In this document: piece after piece, positions 1-9,584 of the stretch | Layout: the number at the start of each line of letters is the position of its first letter | How positions within the stretch are numbered: the stretch's first letter is position 1 | Origin: Dehalococcoidia bacterium | Lineage (GTDB): Bacteria; Chloroflexota; Dehalococcoidia; Dehalococcoidales; W498 | Assembly (NCBI GenBank): GCA_011170285.1 | Contig: DUEE01000026.1 | Coordinates: 19,959 to 83,958, forward strand | Direction of reading: 5' to 3' | Length of the DNA: 64,000 bases | Made by a program: the position numbers and the translations under genes | Notes under the pieces: generated by a model | Database searches by the model: none | What the model was told of the DNA's origin: nothing | The model's input: the letters and a program-made list of their open reading frames with translations, nothing else

Positions 1-867
1 AAAGTATTATCGGTATCCATCGGTGTCTTTGGGGAACGCTTTGCCACAATTGCCGAACAATTTGGGGCTGAGGTAATCCCACTTCGCTTTGAATGGGGTA
101 AAGCGGCTGATGCTGATGCTGTTCGCCAGGCTCTGCAGGCTGAACCAAAAATCAAAGCCGTTTTGGTCACCCACAATGAAACCTCTACCGGTGTTACCAA
201 TGACCTAGCTTCAATTAGCTCTGTAGTAAAGGAATTTGATAAACTACTGATAGTTGATGCCATCAGTAGCCTGGGCTCAATTAGTCTTCCTATAGACGAC
301 TGGCACTTAGATGTAACTGTTACCGGTTCTCAGAAGGGATGGATGGCTCCTCCTGGTCTAACTATGGTTAGCCTGAGCCAGGAAGCATGGCAAGCACATT
401 CAAAAGCCAGGATGCCTCGCTTTTACTGGGATTTAGCAAAAGCCAAGAGTTTCTTAGAAAAAGGTCAAACGCCGTGGACACCAGCTATTTCCACCGTATT
501 TGCTCTATCGGTATCGCTAGAAATGATGCTGATGGAGGGATTACCTAATATCATAGCCCGACACGCTCGGGTTAGTAAAGCTACCCGTGATGGAATAAAA
601 TTGCTGGGGTTACCCCTTTTCGCCGAAGAAAGTTGCGCATCCAATACCGTTACCTCAGTGAAGTCCTCAGACGGGCTTGAGGTTAAAAAGATGCTCCAGA
701 TTCTCAGGGAGGAGTACCAGATTATACTCGCTGGTGGACAACAAACCTTAGCCGGCAAAATATTCCGCATCGGTCACCTGGGCTGGGTAACTGAGAATGA
801 TATTGAAACAGTAATATCGGCACTTAAGGTAGTATTGCCACAAGCTGGATTTAGGAGAGCTGGCTGA
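1..867 (+). CDS. Class V aminotransferase (serine-pyruvate/alanine-glyoxylate aminotransferase-like), 5' truncated by window edge
   Basis: Frame open from base 1 (KVLSVSIGVFGERFATIAEQFGAEV...VLVTHNETSTGV...DAISSLGS...TGSQKGWMAPPGL); lies 3 bp upstream of serA. The ORF track starts at an internal TTG (163). Confidence 0.9.
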   Translation, partial: KVLSVSIGVFGERFATIAEQFGAEVIPLRFEWGKAADADAVRQALQAEPKIKAVLVTHNETSTGVTNDLASISSVVKEFDKLLIVDAISSLGSISLPIDDWHLDVTVTGSQKGWMAPPGLTMVSLSQEAWQAHSKARMPRFYWDLAKAKSFLEKGQTPWTPAISTVFALSVSLEMMLMEGLPNIIARHARVSKATRDGIKLLGLPLFAEESCASNTVTSVKSSDGLEVKKMLQILREEYQIILAGGQQTLAGKIFRIGHLGWVTENDIETVISALKVVLPQAGFRRAG

Positions 868-869
868 AA

Positions 870-2444
870 ATGAAAGTTTTAGTTGCCGATTCTATCGCTG
901 AAGAAGGAATAGACATTCTGCGTAGCCATGCTGAGGTGGATATTAAGTTAGGACTGAAGCCAGATGAACTCATATCCACCATCGGCGATTATGAGGCACT
1001 GGTAGTGCGCAGTCAGACCCAGGTCTCAGCCAAGGTTATAAAAGCTGGGAAAAAGCTACAAGTCATCGCCCGGGCCGGTGCTGGCATAGACAATATTGAT
1101 GTGGAAGAGGCAACTCGGCAGGGCATTGTGGTAGTCAATGCTCCCACCGGCAACACCGTTGCCGCTGCTGAGCATACCATTGCCCTTATGCTCTCCTTAG
1201 CCCGTCATATCCCCCAAGCTAATGTTGTGCTCAAATCCGGGGTGTGGCGACGAGGTGATTTCACGGGCACTGAAGTTAGAGGCAAAACATTAGGTATTAT
1301 AGGCTTAGGCAATGTAGGTTCAGAGGTAGCCAGACGGGCTCTAGGTCTGGAAATGAAGCTTATTGCTTACGACCCTTTCATTTCCGTTGACTACGCCCGT
1401 AACCTTCAAGTAGAGCTCGTTTCCTTAGAACGGTTATTCCAAGAATCAGACTTTATTACTCTCCACCTGCCATTAACCGCCTCAACCAAGGGACTAATCG
1501 GAGCTAAAGAGTTGGCTTTCGTCAAACCAACGGTCCGCATCATTAACTGCGCTAGGGGTGGGCTAATTGATGAACAAGTACTGGCAAAAGCGGTGAAAGA
1601 GAAAAGGGTAGCCGGTGCCGCTATTGATGTCTTCTCTACCGAACCAACCACAGAGAGCATCCTTTTTGAATACGATAATATCATAGTTACCCCTCATCTT
1701 GGAGCTTCCACTACCGAAGCCCAGGCTATGGTAGCCAAGGATGCAGCCAATCAGATTATTGATACACTTAACGGACTGCCAGCTAGATACTCAGTTAACG
1801 CCCCCTTTATTTCTGCTGAAACTCAATTAGTGCTGGCACCCTTTATGAAGGTAGCCTCCACAGTGGGTAAGCTTGTCAGTCAGTTAGCTGAGGGGCAAAT
1901 GAATGCTATCCAGATTAAATATGATGGTGAGATTTCTAATTATGATACTAATGCTCTCAAGGCAGCCGTTCTGGGAGGATTACTTGAGGAAATAAGTGAC
2001 GAACGGGTTAACCTGGTCAACGCTAGCATAGTCGCTAATCAGCGCGGTCTGACAGTAGTGGAACAGAAGGAGATTACCTGCGAGAACTATACCAGTCTTA
2101 TTACTGTACAAGTTACCACCAGTACCGTGGTTACTACTGTGGCTGGTACAGTAATACATAGCCAATCACACATCGTTCGGGTTAATAACTACTGGATTGA
2201 TATTGTGCCCACCGGAGCTTACTTCCTGTTTAGTGACCACCGTGACTGTCCTGGGCTTATTGGAGCTGTAGGTAAGATAACCGGTGATACCGACATAAAC
2301 ATTAGCTCTATGCATTTAAGCCGCCTAAAACACAGAGGTCAAGCCCTGATGATACTCGCCTTGGATGAACCTCTACCTGAGGCACAACAGCAGCAAATAC
2401 TGTCCCTCCCCGATGTTTACTCCGCCAAACTGGTAAAACTGTAA
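870..2444 (+). CDS. serA: D-3-phosphoglycerate dehydrogenase with C-terminal ACT domain
   Basis: Full-length 524 aa; ARAGAGIDNIDVEEATRQGIVVVNAPTGNTVAAAEHT and GLGNVGSEVARRA NAD-binding motifs; C-terminal ACT-like segment. Confidence 0.96.
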   Translation: MKVLVADSIAEEGIDILRSHAEVDIKLGLKPDELISTIGDYEALVVRSQTQVSAKVIKAGKKLQVIARAGAGIDNIDVEEATRQGIVVVNAPTGNTVAAAEHTIALMLSLARHIPQANVVLKSGVWRRGDFTGTEVRGKTLGIIGLGNVGSEVARRALGLEMKLIAYDPFISVDYARNLQVELVSLERLFQESDFITLHLPLTASTKGLIGAKELAFVKPTVRIINCARGGLIDEQVLAKAVKEKRVAGAAIDVFSTEPTTESILFEYDNIIVTPHLGASTTEAQAMVAKDAANQIIDTLNGLPARYSVNAPFISAETQLVLAPFMKVASTVGKLVSQLAEGQMNAIQIKYDGEISNYDTNALKAAVLGGLLEEISDERVNLVNASIVANQRGLTVVEQKEITCENYTSLITVQVTTSTVVTTVAGTVIHSQSHIVRVNNYWIDIVPTGAYFLFSDHRDCPGLIGAVGKITGDTDINISSMHLSRLKHRGQALMILALDEPLPEAQQQQILSLPDVYSAKLVKL

Positions 2445-2468
2445 GAGAGGAAATCTCTGGAAAAGCCC

Positions 2469-2496
2469 TTGACAATAAGGGTGATTATGCTAATAT
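2469..2496 (+). promoter_or_regulatory. Putative sigma70-type promoter of fur-family gene
   Basis: TTGACA (2469-2474), 16-nt spacer, TAATAT (2491-2496). Confidence 0.5.
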
Positions 2497-2497
2497 A

Positions 2498-2520
2498 TAA
2501 ATGATAATATTTTTCATTTA
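2498..2520. promoter_or_regulatory. Palindromic candidate Fur-family operator
   Basis: TAAATGA-taatatttt-TCATTTA: perfect 7-bp inverted repeat, 9-nt AT-rich spacer, directly in front of the fur-like start codon. Confidence 0.5.
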
Positions 2521-2523
2521 GAA

Positions 2524-2967
2524 TTGCGAATGAAACTTATAGAGAGGGAAGTAGTAACAGCATTGAGGCGGCATGGTTATAAGCTAACTCCGCAACGGCG
2601 ATTGGTGATACAGACGGTTGTCTCTACCCAGAACCATCTTACACCTATCGCCCTATACGAGAGGGTACATCAAGTCTACCCTAATATAGGGCTGGTAACT
2701 ATATATCGCACCCTTGAGATACTTGCCAAGCTCAAACTTATCTGCGAGGTACATGCTGGGGGTAGCTGTGGGAGTTATTTACTCAAGAGACCATTAGAAC
2801 ATCACCATCACCTAATCTGCTCTGAGTGTGGCGCAGTTGTTGACTTTACCGGCTGTGACCTTAGTCAACTGGAGCAAAGATTATCTCTGGAAACCGGTTT
2901 TGAGATCAACGACCATCTGCTCGAGTTCATCGGTCTGTGCCAAGCCTGCCAAAAAGAAGCCACTTAG
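2524..2967 (+). CDS. Fur-family metalloregulator
   Basis: 147 aa; LTPQRRLVIQTV, HHHHLICSECGAVVDF and CQAC metal-binding motifs. A likely alternative start is ATG at 2530. Confidence 0.9.
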   Translation: MRMKLIEREVVTALRRHGYKLTPQRRLVIQTVVSTQNHLTPIALYERVHQVYPNIGLVTIYRTLEILAKLKLICEVHAGGSCGSYLLKRPLEHHHHLICSECGAVVDFTGCDLSQLEQRLSLETGFEINDHLLEFIGLCQACQKEAT

Positions 2968-3044
2968 GATTTATTAAGCATTGTTTTTAGTAGTTTTTTA
3001 TAGCGTGTTAGTGGAAATAATTTTCAATTAACTACGGAGGAAAG

Positions 3045-3668
3045 TTGATTAGACGGATAGCCAATGAACTCACCGAACATGCCCCGTTTACTAGTTTGGG
3101 TGCCGTTACCGGTATTATTCTTATGGTTATAATAGTCTTTGGGGGCTTTCTTCCTCAGGTTTCTCGGATTTCTCCGACTGTTTTTCATGTCCTACATCCA
3201 ACACATGTTGTATTGAGCGCCCTGGTGACCACAGCTATATACAAAAAAGCTAGTAATGGTAAAGTCTGGGCAGCGATTTTGGTTGGCTATTTTGGCTCCA
3301 TCGGCATAGCTACGCTAAGCGATTCAATAATTCCCTACCTGGGGGAAATGCTACTTGAGCTACCCAACAGGGGGATTCATATCGGTTTTATTGAAGAATG
3401 GTGGGTAGTGAACCCAGCAGCGCTAATTGGTGTCACCATCGGTTACTTAAGACCTACCACCAAATTCCCGCACTCTGGACATGTATTAATAAGCACTTGG
3501 GCATCATTATTCCACATCATCATGGCATTGGGCGAAGCAATAAGCTGGTTTACACTTCTTATCATCTTTTTGTTTCTCTTCCTTGCTGTTTGGGTCCCCT
3601 GCTGCACCAGCGATATAGTGTTTCCTCTGCTATTCATAAGGAGGAAATTGCCACTCCGCAAGAAATAA
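3045..3668 (+). CDS. Predicted multi-pass membrane protein, unknown function
   Basis: 207 aa with several hydrophobic helices; TTG start after GGAGG; just downstream of the Fur-family gene. Confidence 0.65.
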   Translation: MIRRIANELTEHAPFTSLGAVTGIILMVIIVFGGFLPQVSRISPTVFHVLHPTHVVLSALVTTAIYKKASNGKVWAAILVGYFGSIGIATLSDSIIPYLGEMLLELPNRGIHIGFIEEWWVVNPAALIGVTIGYLRPTTKFPHSGHVLISTWASLFHIIMALGEAISWFTLLIIFLFLFLAVWVPCCTSDIVFPLLFIRRKLPLRKK

Positions 3669-3711
3669 CATATAATCTGATATAGCACCAGCCTTCCATA
3701 AGGAGCTGTCG

Positions 3712-4632
3712 GTGAACTTGTCAGTTCAACTTGCCCCTAAAAATCAGCGGGGCTTATTACTAGCTAACCCAGTGATTACAGCCTCTGGCACCTTTGGTTA
3801 CGGCACAGAGGATAGCCCTATATTTGATATTCAAAAGCTAGGGGCTATTGTCTGTAAAGGAACCACCCTCGAACCTAGAGATGGTAACCCTCAGCCTAGA
3901 CTAGCTGAGACTTCTTGTGGCTTACTTAATTCAATTGGGCTACAGAATATTGGGGTTAACGCCTTAATTAAAGAAAAGGCACCCCTTTGGGCAAGATGGC
4001 GGGTACCAGTCATCGTTAATATTGCCGGTGAAACCATTGACGAATACGCCAAGATAGCTAGTAAGCTGGATGGTGTAGCCGGAATTAGTGCTATTGAAGT
4101 AAATATCAGTTGCCCCAATATTAAAGCTGGTGGTTCTGAATTTGGGGCAAACCCCAAATCAGCCGCCGAAGTAACCGCCGCTGTCAGAGCAGCCACTTCT
4201 CTGCCGGTATTGGTTAAGCTAACCCCAAACACCAGTGATATAGCTAAGGTAGCTATGGCTGTGGCTGAAGCCGGAGCCGATGCCATATCCTTAATCAATA
4301 CCTTAAAAGGTATGGTTATTGACATTTCCAAGCGCCGACCACTGCTAGGCAGCATAACCGGAGGCTTATCCGGACCAGCCATAAAACCGGTGGCATTATA
4401 TATGGTATATGAGGTAGCTAGTGCCGTAGAGTTACCAGTCATTGGCTGTGGTGGCATTACTACCGCTAGCGATGCCATAGAGTTCCTCATGGCTGGAGCC
4501 AAAGCTATCCAGGTAGGTACCGCCAGCTTTACCAACCCTCGGGCTCCACTCGATATTCTAGATGGGATGGAGGAATTCATGAGAGACCAGGGAATAAAGG
4601 ATATAGCCGATCTTATTGGCAAAGTAAGCTGA
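3712..4632 (+). CDS. pyrD: Dihydroorotate dehydrogenase
   Basis: NPVITASGTFGYG, VNISCPN, GCGGITTASDAIEFLMAGAKAIQVGTA motifs; GTG start after AAGGAG. Confidence 0.93.
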   Translation: MNLSVQLAPKNQRGLLLANPVITASGTFGYGTEDSPIFDIQKLGAIVCKGTTLEPRDGNPQPRLAETSCGLLNSIGLQNIGVNALIKEKAPLWARWRVPVIVNIAGETIDEYAKIASKLDGVAGISAIEVNISCPNIKAGGSEFGANPKSAAEVTAAVRAATSLPVLVKLTPNTSDIAKVAMAVAEAGADAISLINTLKGMVIDISKRRPLLGSITGGLSGPAIKPVALYMVYEVASAVELPVIGCGGITTASDAIEFLMAGAKAIQVGTASFTNPRAPLDILDGMEEFMRDQGIKDIADLIGKVS

Positions 4633-4931
4633 TACCCTCTTGTACTATTCTCCTTTATATAGCCGCCTGTGATGAGTGATTAATATAGATATCTAATGTA
4701 TTCACCTGTGACATCCATCGGGCGAATGAGTAACTCTTTATCAGTGTTTCTGGCTACCGCAATAGTATATGACCTGCCGATTCTAGCCTACCTTGATTAG
4801 AAATTAGTTCACTGCACCAAGTAAGCACATGCTAGACTACTGTCGGTTCTATTGACATCTGTCGCCATCTTTGGTATTATTATTATTATGTTTCATCACA
4901 TAGACTCGCAGAGAAGTTTCGGGTACCAAAT

Positions 4932-5762
4932 GTGACCCACATCCAAAAAAAGAATAAGAGCATCACACAGGAAGATGTGATGAGTACGGGAAGATCTGTA
5001 GGAGATGGAGAAATGGCTAAAAAACAGAAAGGAATACCCATTACTAATTATGAGTCAATTAGGAGGCTTCTCCGTCGGAAGCTTTCAAGCAGAGGCTATC
5101 AGCGTCAGGACATCAGTAGCACTGACCAGGCTCTCGCTCAGTTACAAAGTAATCCAAATGCTATTATTGCATTGGTCTGCAAACTCGAAGCCAAAGATAG
5201 GTATACCAGTGGACATTCGCGGAGGGTCGCCGAAATATCTGTAGCTGTAGCCAGGGAGTTAGGCATACCACGAGACACCATTGAGAAGATAAGGCTTGGT
5301 GGGTGGGTTCATGGTGTCGGCAAGATAGGAGTCAGAGAATCCATCTTAAATAAAAAGGGTCGGCTAACCGAGTCAGAGTATCGGCAGATAACATTTTACC
5401 CTGAAGTGGGGGAGCGCGTCTTAGCTCCCATTCTCAAAGATGAGGAAATTTTGAAGATAGTCAGGCATCACCATGAGCGCTATGATGGTGGTGGCTATCC
5501 TGACGGCCTGTCCGGCGCGCAGACATCGCTCGGTGCTAGAATCCTGCAGGTGTCTGATGCCTTTGATGCCATGACATCCGAGCGTCCCTACCGGGACGCC
5601 ATAAACACTGATTCTGCTTTTGCTGAGATAGACCGCTGCAAGGGAGCTCAATTTGACCCTGAAGTAGCCGGCGCTTTTCTCAGAATCAGAGAGTTCATAT
5701 ACGAGGTTGTTGGCATTGCCAGACCTGGGACTTACGGAACTCCTACACTAGCTGGTGTTTAA
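4932..5762 (+). CDS. HD-GYP domain protein with altered HD motif
   Basis: KDRYTSGHSRRVAEISVAVARELG, HHHERYDGGGYPDGLSG, SDAFDAMTSERPYR are HD-GYP family; the HD motif reads WVHGVGKIG. Confidence 0.85.
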   Translation: MTHIQKKNKSITQEDVMSTGRSVGDGEMAKKQKGIPITNYESIRRLLRRKLSSRGYQRQDISSTDQALAQLQSNPNAIIALVCKLEAKDRYTSGHSRRVAEISVAVARELGIPRDTIEKIRLGGWVHGVGKIGVRESILNKKGRLTESEYRQITFYPEVGERVLAPILKDEEILKIVRHHHERYDGGGYPDGLSGAQTSLGARILQVSDAFDAMTSERPYRDAINTDSAFAEIDRCKGAQFDPEVAGAFLRIREFIYEVVGIARPGTYGTPTLAGV

Positions 5763-6308
5763 GAATTATCAAAACCGGGGAAGTGCTAGTATGCGAGCAA
5801 ATGACCTGCTCAAAATAATGGTAGATAAAGGTGCCTATATGTTCGTTGTCAGCATTGATGGCACAAATTACTAATGGACAGTTCAAACAGCCGGATTAAC
5901 GTTGTCGAACTGCCTCAGCATTACACTTACTAGAGGTTTGTCCCCTACCTCGGCGGTTTTCTCTCTTCTGAGCACAGAAAGTCTGGCGCCCACAGCAAGA
6001 AAAAGGGGATTCATATTAATGACTAGCTGTCCCTTTAGATGCTCAAGCAAAGCAGAGGTGAGCAGATTCTTATGCAGTGTGGGTAGTCCTTTGTGGTATA
6101 CTTATCGTCAGATTTTACATCATATTTGTAGCGCTCCTAATAAATAACGCAGTAGTCAAAGGATTACAATAGATTTGGTTAGGCTATAATACCCTATGTC
6201 CAACCTGTTTACTATGTGTGGGCTTCAATCAAAGTCTAGAGGTAGATAAGATTAACTTGATAGAGCTATCAAAAACCGGCCTCGCTGTTTTAAAGGAAAA
6301 AGATAGTC

Positions 6309-7556
6309 ATGAGGCAAAAGTGGCAACTTATAATCTTCGGCTTAATCCACATTCTAATCTTTACTATTATATTCAATAGTAACCTCTATGTTGGTGAAGG
6401 GAACCACGGTGCCGCTCTCTACTTTAACTATTCAACGAGGGTGATTGCCCTAGGTCAATTACCATACCAGGACTTTGCCGTAGAATATCCACCTCTGGCA
6501 CTGATATTTTTTACTGTACCACGCCTTATCACCGCCAATCCTGCCACCTATGCTAATATTTTTGCCATCGAGATCTTACTTTTTAACTTACTAGGCTTAT
6601 TCCTCATATCAGCCCTGGCACGGCGCCTGAATCTATCTCTTTGGAAAACACTTACCATTTATACCCTAGCTCTGCTCGCCATTGGTCCTATCATTGCCCG
6701 ACGTTATGACCTTATCCCGGCTATAATGGTCCTTCTAGCCCTGTATGCCTTTTGCCAAGGTAAGCACAAGACTTCCTGGGCTCTTTTAGCCGTGGGGGTT
6801 ATGACTAAATTGTATCCGGTTATCCTTGCCCCTATTTTCCTGCTGTATCACTGGCGGCATCGCCAGAATCGGCAGGCTATAGTCGGAGTTGCCACCTTTG
6901 TCATTACTACGGTGGCTATTGTGGTGCCCTGCCTCCTTCTCAGCCCTGACGGATTCTGGAATTCGATTACCTATCACGCTCAGCGTGGTCTTCAATGCGA
7001 GAGTACATATTCATCTTTTTTATTGCTGGGGCAAACCTTGGGGCTTACCTCGTTAGAAATAGAGTTTAGTTTTGGGTCATACAATTTAAGTTCTCCCCTG
7101 GCTGATATTCTAGCCAGGGTTTCGCCTCTGTTAATATTATTTTCATTAGTAGCCGTATATTGGTTCTTCCATAAGAATCAAGGTGGACGAGCAGTTGTCC
7201 AACAGACGCTCTCCCCTATTAATCAGCCGGATACCGCCCGAATAGTAAACTATTCGATAATAGCCATACTTGCCTTTATGCTTACCAGCAAGGTTCTCTC
7301 CCCCCAGTTCATCATCTGGCTCTATCCTCTTATTCCACTGATAGCCTGGCGCTGGCGACTCATCTCTTGGCTGATGTTTATTATGATTGGTCTGATGACC
7401 TATTTTATTTACCCTGTAGCCTATGGTGGTATTATAGAGGGCGACCCGATACCTCTAGTAATTGGAATGCTAGTCCTAAGAAATCTTTCGCTTATTATCC
7501 TGGCTTTCTTGCTGCCTTATGTAGACAACCAACCACAGCCAGACCTGGCTAGGTGA
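6309..7556 (+). CDS. Polytopic membrane glycosyltransferase (GT87/DUF2029-like)
   Basis: 415 aa; multi-TM; YFNYSTRVIALGQLPYQDFAVEYPPLALIFF is typical of this family. Confidence 0.7.
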   Translation: MRQKWQLIIFGLIHILIFTIIFNSNLYVGEGNHGAALYFNYSTRVIALGQLPYQDFAVEYPPLALIFFTVPRLITANPATYANIFAIEILLFNLLGLFLISALARRLNLSLWKTLTIYTLALLAIGPIIARRYDLIPAIMVLLALYAFCQGKHKTSWALLAVGVMTKLYPVILAPIFLLYHWRHRQNRQAIVGVATFVITTVAIVVPCLLLSPDGFWNSITYHAQRGLQCESTYSSFLLLGQTLGLTSLEIEFSFGSYNLSSPLADILARVSPLLILFSLVAVYWFFHKNQGGRAVVQQTLSPINQPDTARIVNYSIIAILAFMLTSKVLSPQFIIWLYPLIPLIAWRWRLISWLMFIMIGLMTYFIYPVAYGGIIEGDPIPLVIGMLVLRNLSLIILAFLLPYVDNQPQPDLAR

Positions 7557-7644
7557 ACAGCCAGCCAGAAGAAGATTGCCGAATATCTGTTGATTATACT
7601 GTAGATAGATATGACTAGTAAGCTCTTGCCTACAGTATTACAAG

Positions 7645-9159
7645 ATGTTAGGCTACTATGTAATGAACGAACAGCGAATAAAACTAAGAGAAAACATATT
7701 ATTCTGGACTCTCCTAGCCTTGGTTTTGTCAGTGTTAATCTATTCTCCCTTACACTATGGATTCATTTATCCCACTGGGGGAGATGATACAGCACACCAC
7801 ATAAGATGCCTGAATAACCTCACCGAAAATTTCGGCTATGTAAAAAACATGGGTTATTATGGTCTTACTCTTCTAACACCTTTTACATATATGGGTCTTT
7901 CTTCCATAACTGTGTTTAGTGTATTCAACTACGCGGTAATACTGGCAGTCTTTGTAACCTTATGGATATTGGTTAGAAGATTTTATGGTCTTGTAGGCGC
8001 AGCTTTAAGTTTCTATATAAGTGTATTTATAGTTATGGGAATCTGGTATTATTTTGATGACGGAACAATCTTTAATATCTTCAATCTGTATGTGGTAGGC
8101 ATTCTAGCTATATTTAGCCTATGTATATGGTTAGAATCAGGTAAATATAAGTGGCTTTTAATCTCAGGATTCTTATTCATTATGACCTCCCTTGTACACA
8201 GTTCTACATACCTATATTTAATGACTTCAATGCTACTATTCATTGCCGGCTTTACTGTCTATCAGTTTATAAAGAAAGATAAAATTATGATAAGGAAAAT
8301 CCTAAGTTTCGGAGCAGTATTTACCCTCTCCATATTGACTGCCTGGTTTACCTGGATGCACAAAGAACTACCAGCACTTGGGGGGAAGATGGTTAGTTCT
8401 ATTACCCAGGGGACACCCACCTTTGTAGCACCTTTCAGCTTACCCTTTTGGATTACCCATTACTTAAACATTGGGGTAATATATTTACTGGCACTAGCCT
8501 TAGTTATTCTGGCAATTATACTAATCAAAGGAAAATCGGAGGATAAAAGAAATATCATAATCAAATTAAACCAGCCCCTTAGTTATATACTACTATCCTT
8601 TATTGTTGTTTTAACCGTTGGTACCTTCACCCTCCTCGGTTATAATTGCGATAGATTTTCCAGAGATTTGGGAACTTTCATAGGTTTTACATCTTCAATA
8701 CTACTGGGAGTAGCCATAACTAACTATAGACTTAAGTTTAAACCTCACTTAATAATCCTCATGATAGGCATTTTACTAATAACAAACATACCAATACATA
8801 GATGGCTGGGAGATTATACGGCACTAAGACCCTGCGATATACAAGCCATTGAGTATCTGAATACTATTCCTTCTAGTCAAGCAGAGGTCCAGGCTCTTCC
8901 CACAGTGGCTCCTTGGATATACCAATTATATACCGATGATAATATAAACTACCAAAGAGTCTATGACCTGGAGGACTATGGAGAGGCAGATTATATACTT
9001 TACAGAAATAACCATATGACATACTTAACGAATACGCTAGGAATAAAGGACCAAATACCCATGGATAGTGATACCCTGGAGCATTTAGAATCAGTGTCAA
9101 AGGTTGCCGAGTTTTATAGTGACAACAATATGATACAGATATACAAAGTTGTGAAATGA
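7645..9159 (+). CDS. Large polytopic membrane protein, possible GT-C glycosyltransferase-like
   Basis: 504 aa, many TM segments, next to other membrane glycosyltransferases. Confidence 0.55.
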   Translation: MLGYYVMNEQRIKLRENILFWTLLALVLSVLIYSPLHYGFIYPTGGDDTAHHIRCLNNLTENFGYVKNMGYYGLTLLTPFTYMGLSSITVFSVFNYAVILAVFVTLWILVRRFYGLVGAALSFYISVFIVMGIWYYFDDGTIFNIFNLYVVGILAIFSLCIWLESGKYKWLLISGFLFIMTSLVHSSTYLYLMTSMLLFIAGFTVYQFIKKDKIMIRKILSFGAVFTLSILTAWFTWMHKELPALGGKMVSSITQGTPTFVAPFSLPFWITHYLNIGVIYLLALALVILAIILIKGKSEDKRNIIIKLNQPLSYILLSFIVVLTVGTFTLLGYNCDRFSRDLGTFIGFTSSILLGVAITNYRLKFKPHLIILMIGILLITNIPIHRWLGDYTALRPCDIQAIEYLNTIPSSQAEVQALPTVAPWIYQLYTDDNINYQRVYDLEDYGEADYILYRNNHMTYLTNTLGIKDQIPMDSDTLEHLESVSKVAEFYSDNNMIQIYKVVK

Positions 9160-9320
9160 TAATTTAGTATAATAATAAGTCTTGATTACATATTACTGAT
9201 GTTATTAACTCTAGGAATATCCCACTTATCCTCCTGGCTTTCTGGTAACCATAATATAAGCAGCAGGTTATAACTTACCAGAGCCCCTAGCAATTATGAC
9301 TTAACCTCTCACTATCAATC

Positions 9321-9430
9321 AAAAGATAACGGCGTCAGAATGACAAAGGTAGGCAGGTGAAGGAGTAAATAGGCTGGTTTGCTAGCCTCGCTATCCTTCT
9401 GAGCTTGCCCGTTTGCCCAGACCGAACCCG
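9321..9430 (-). pseudogene. Fragmentary second copy of the 3' end of the adjacent PMT-like gene
   Basis: Bases about 9331-9422 align with about 9693-9785 inside the intact gene with few mismatches; both encode PAYLLLHL..F.ILTP on the minus strand. Confidence 0.75.
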
Positions 9431-9584
9431 CTGGGCTGGAACTAACTGAGCAGGGATTTGAACAAATGACCAACGAGGGGAATCGATTTATCAATGAGGT
9501 TATCGCCACCGGTAGGGTCATTTACAGCCACCATATATGAAACAGAACCAAACTATATAGGCTACGCCACGATAATTGATTTAT

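Noticed and set aside
3891-4622. 243-aa minus-strand ORF
   Set aside because: Antisense to pyrD, composition explained by the codon structure of the real gene.
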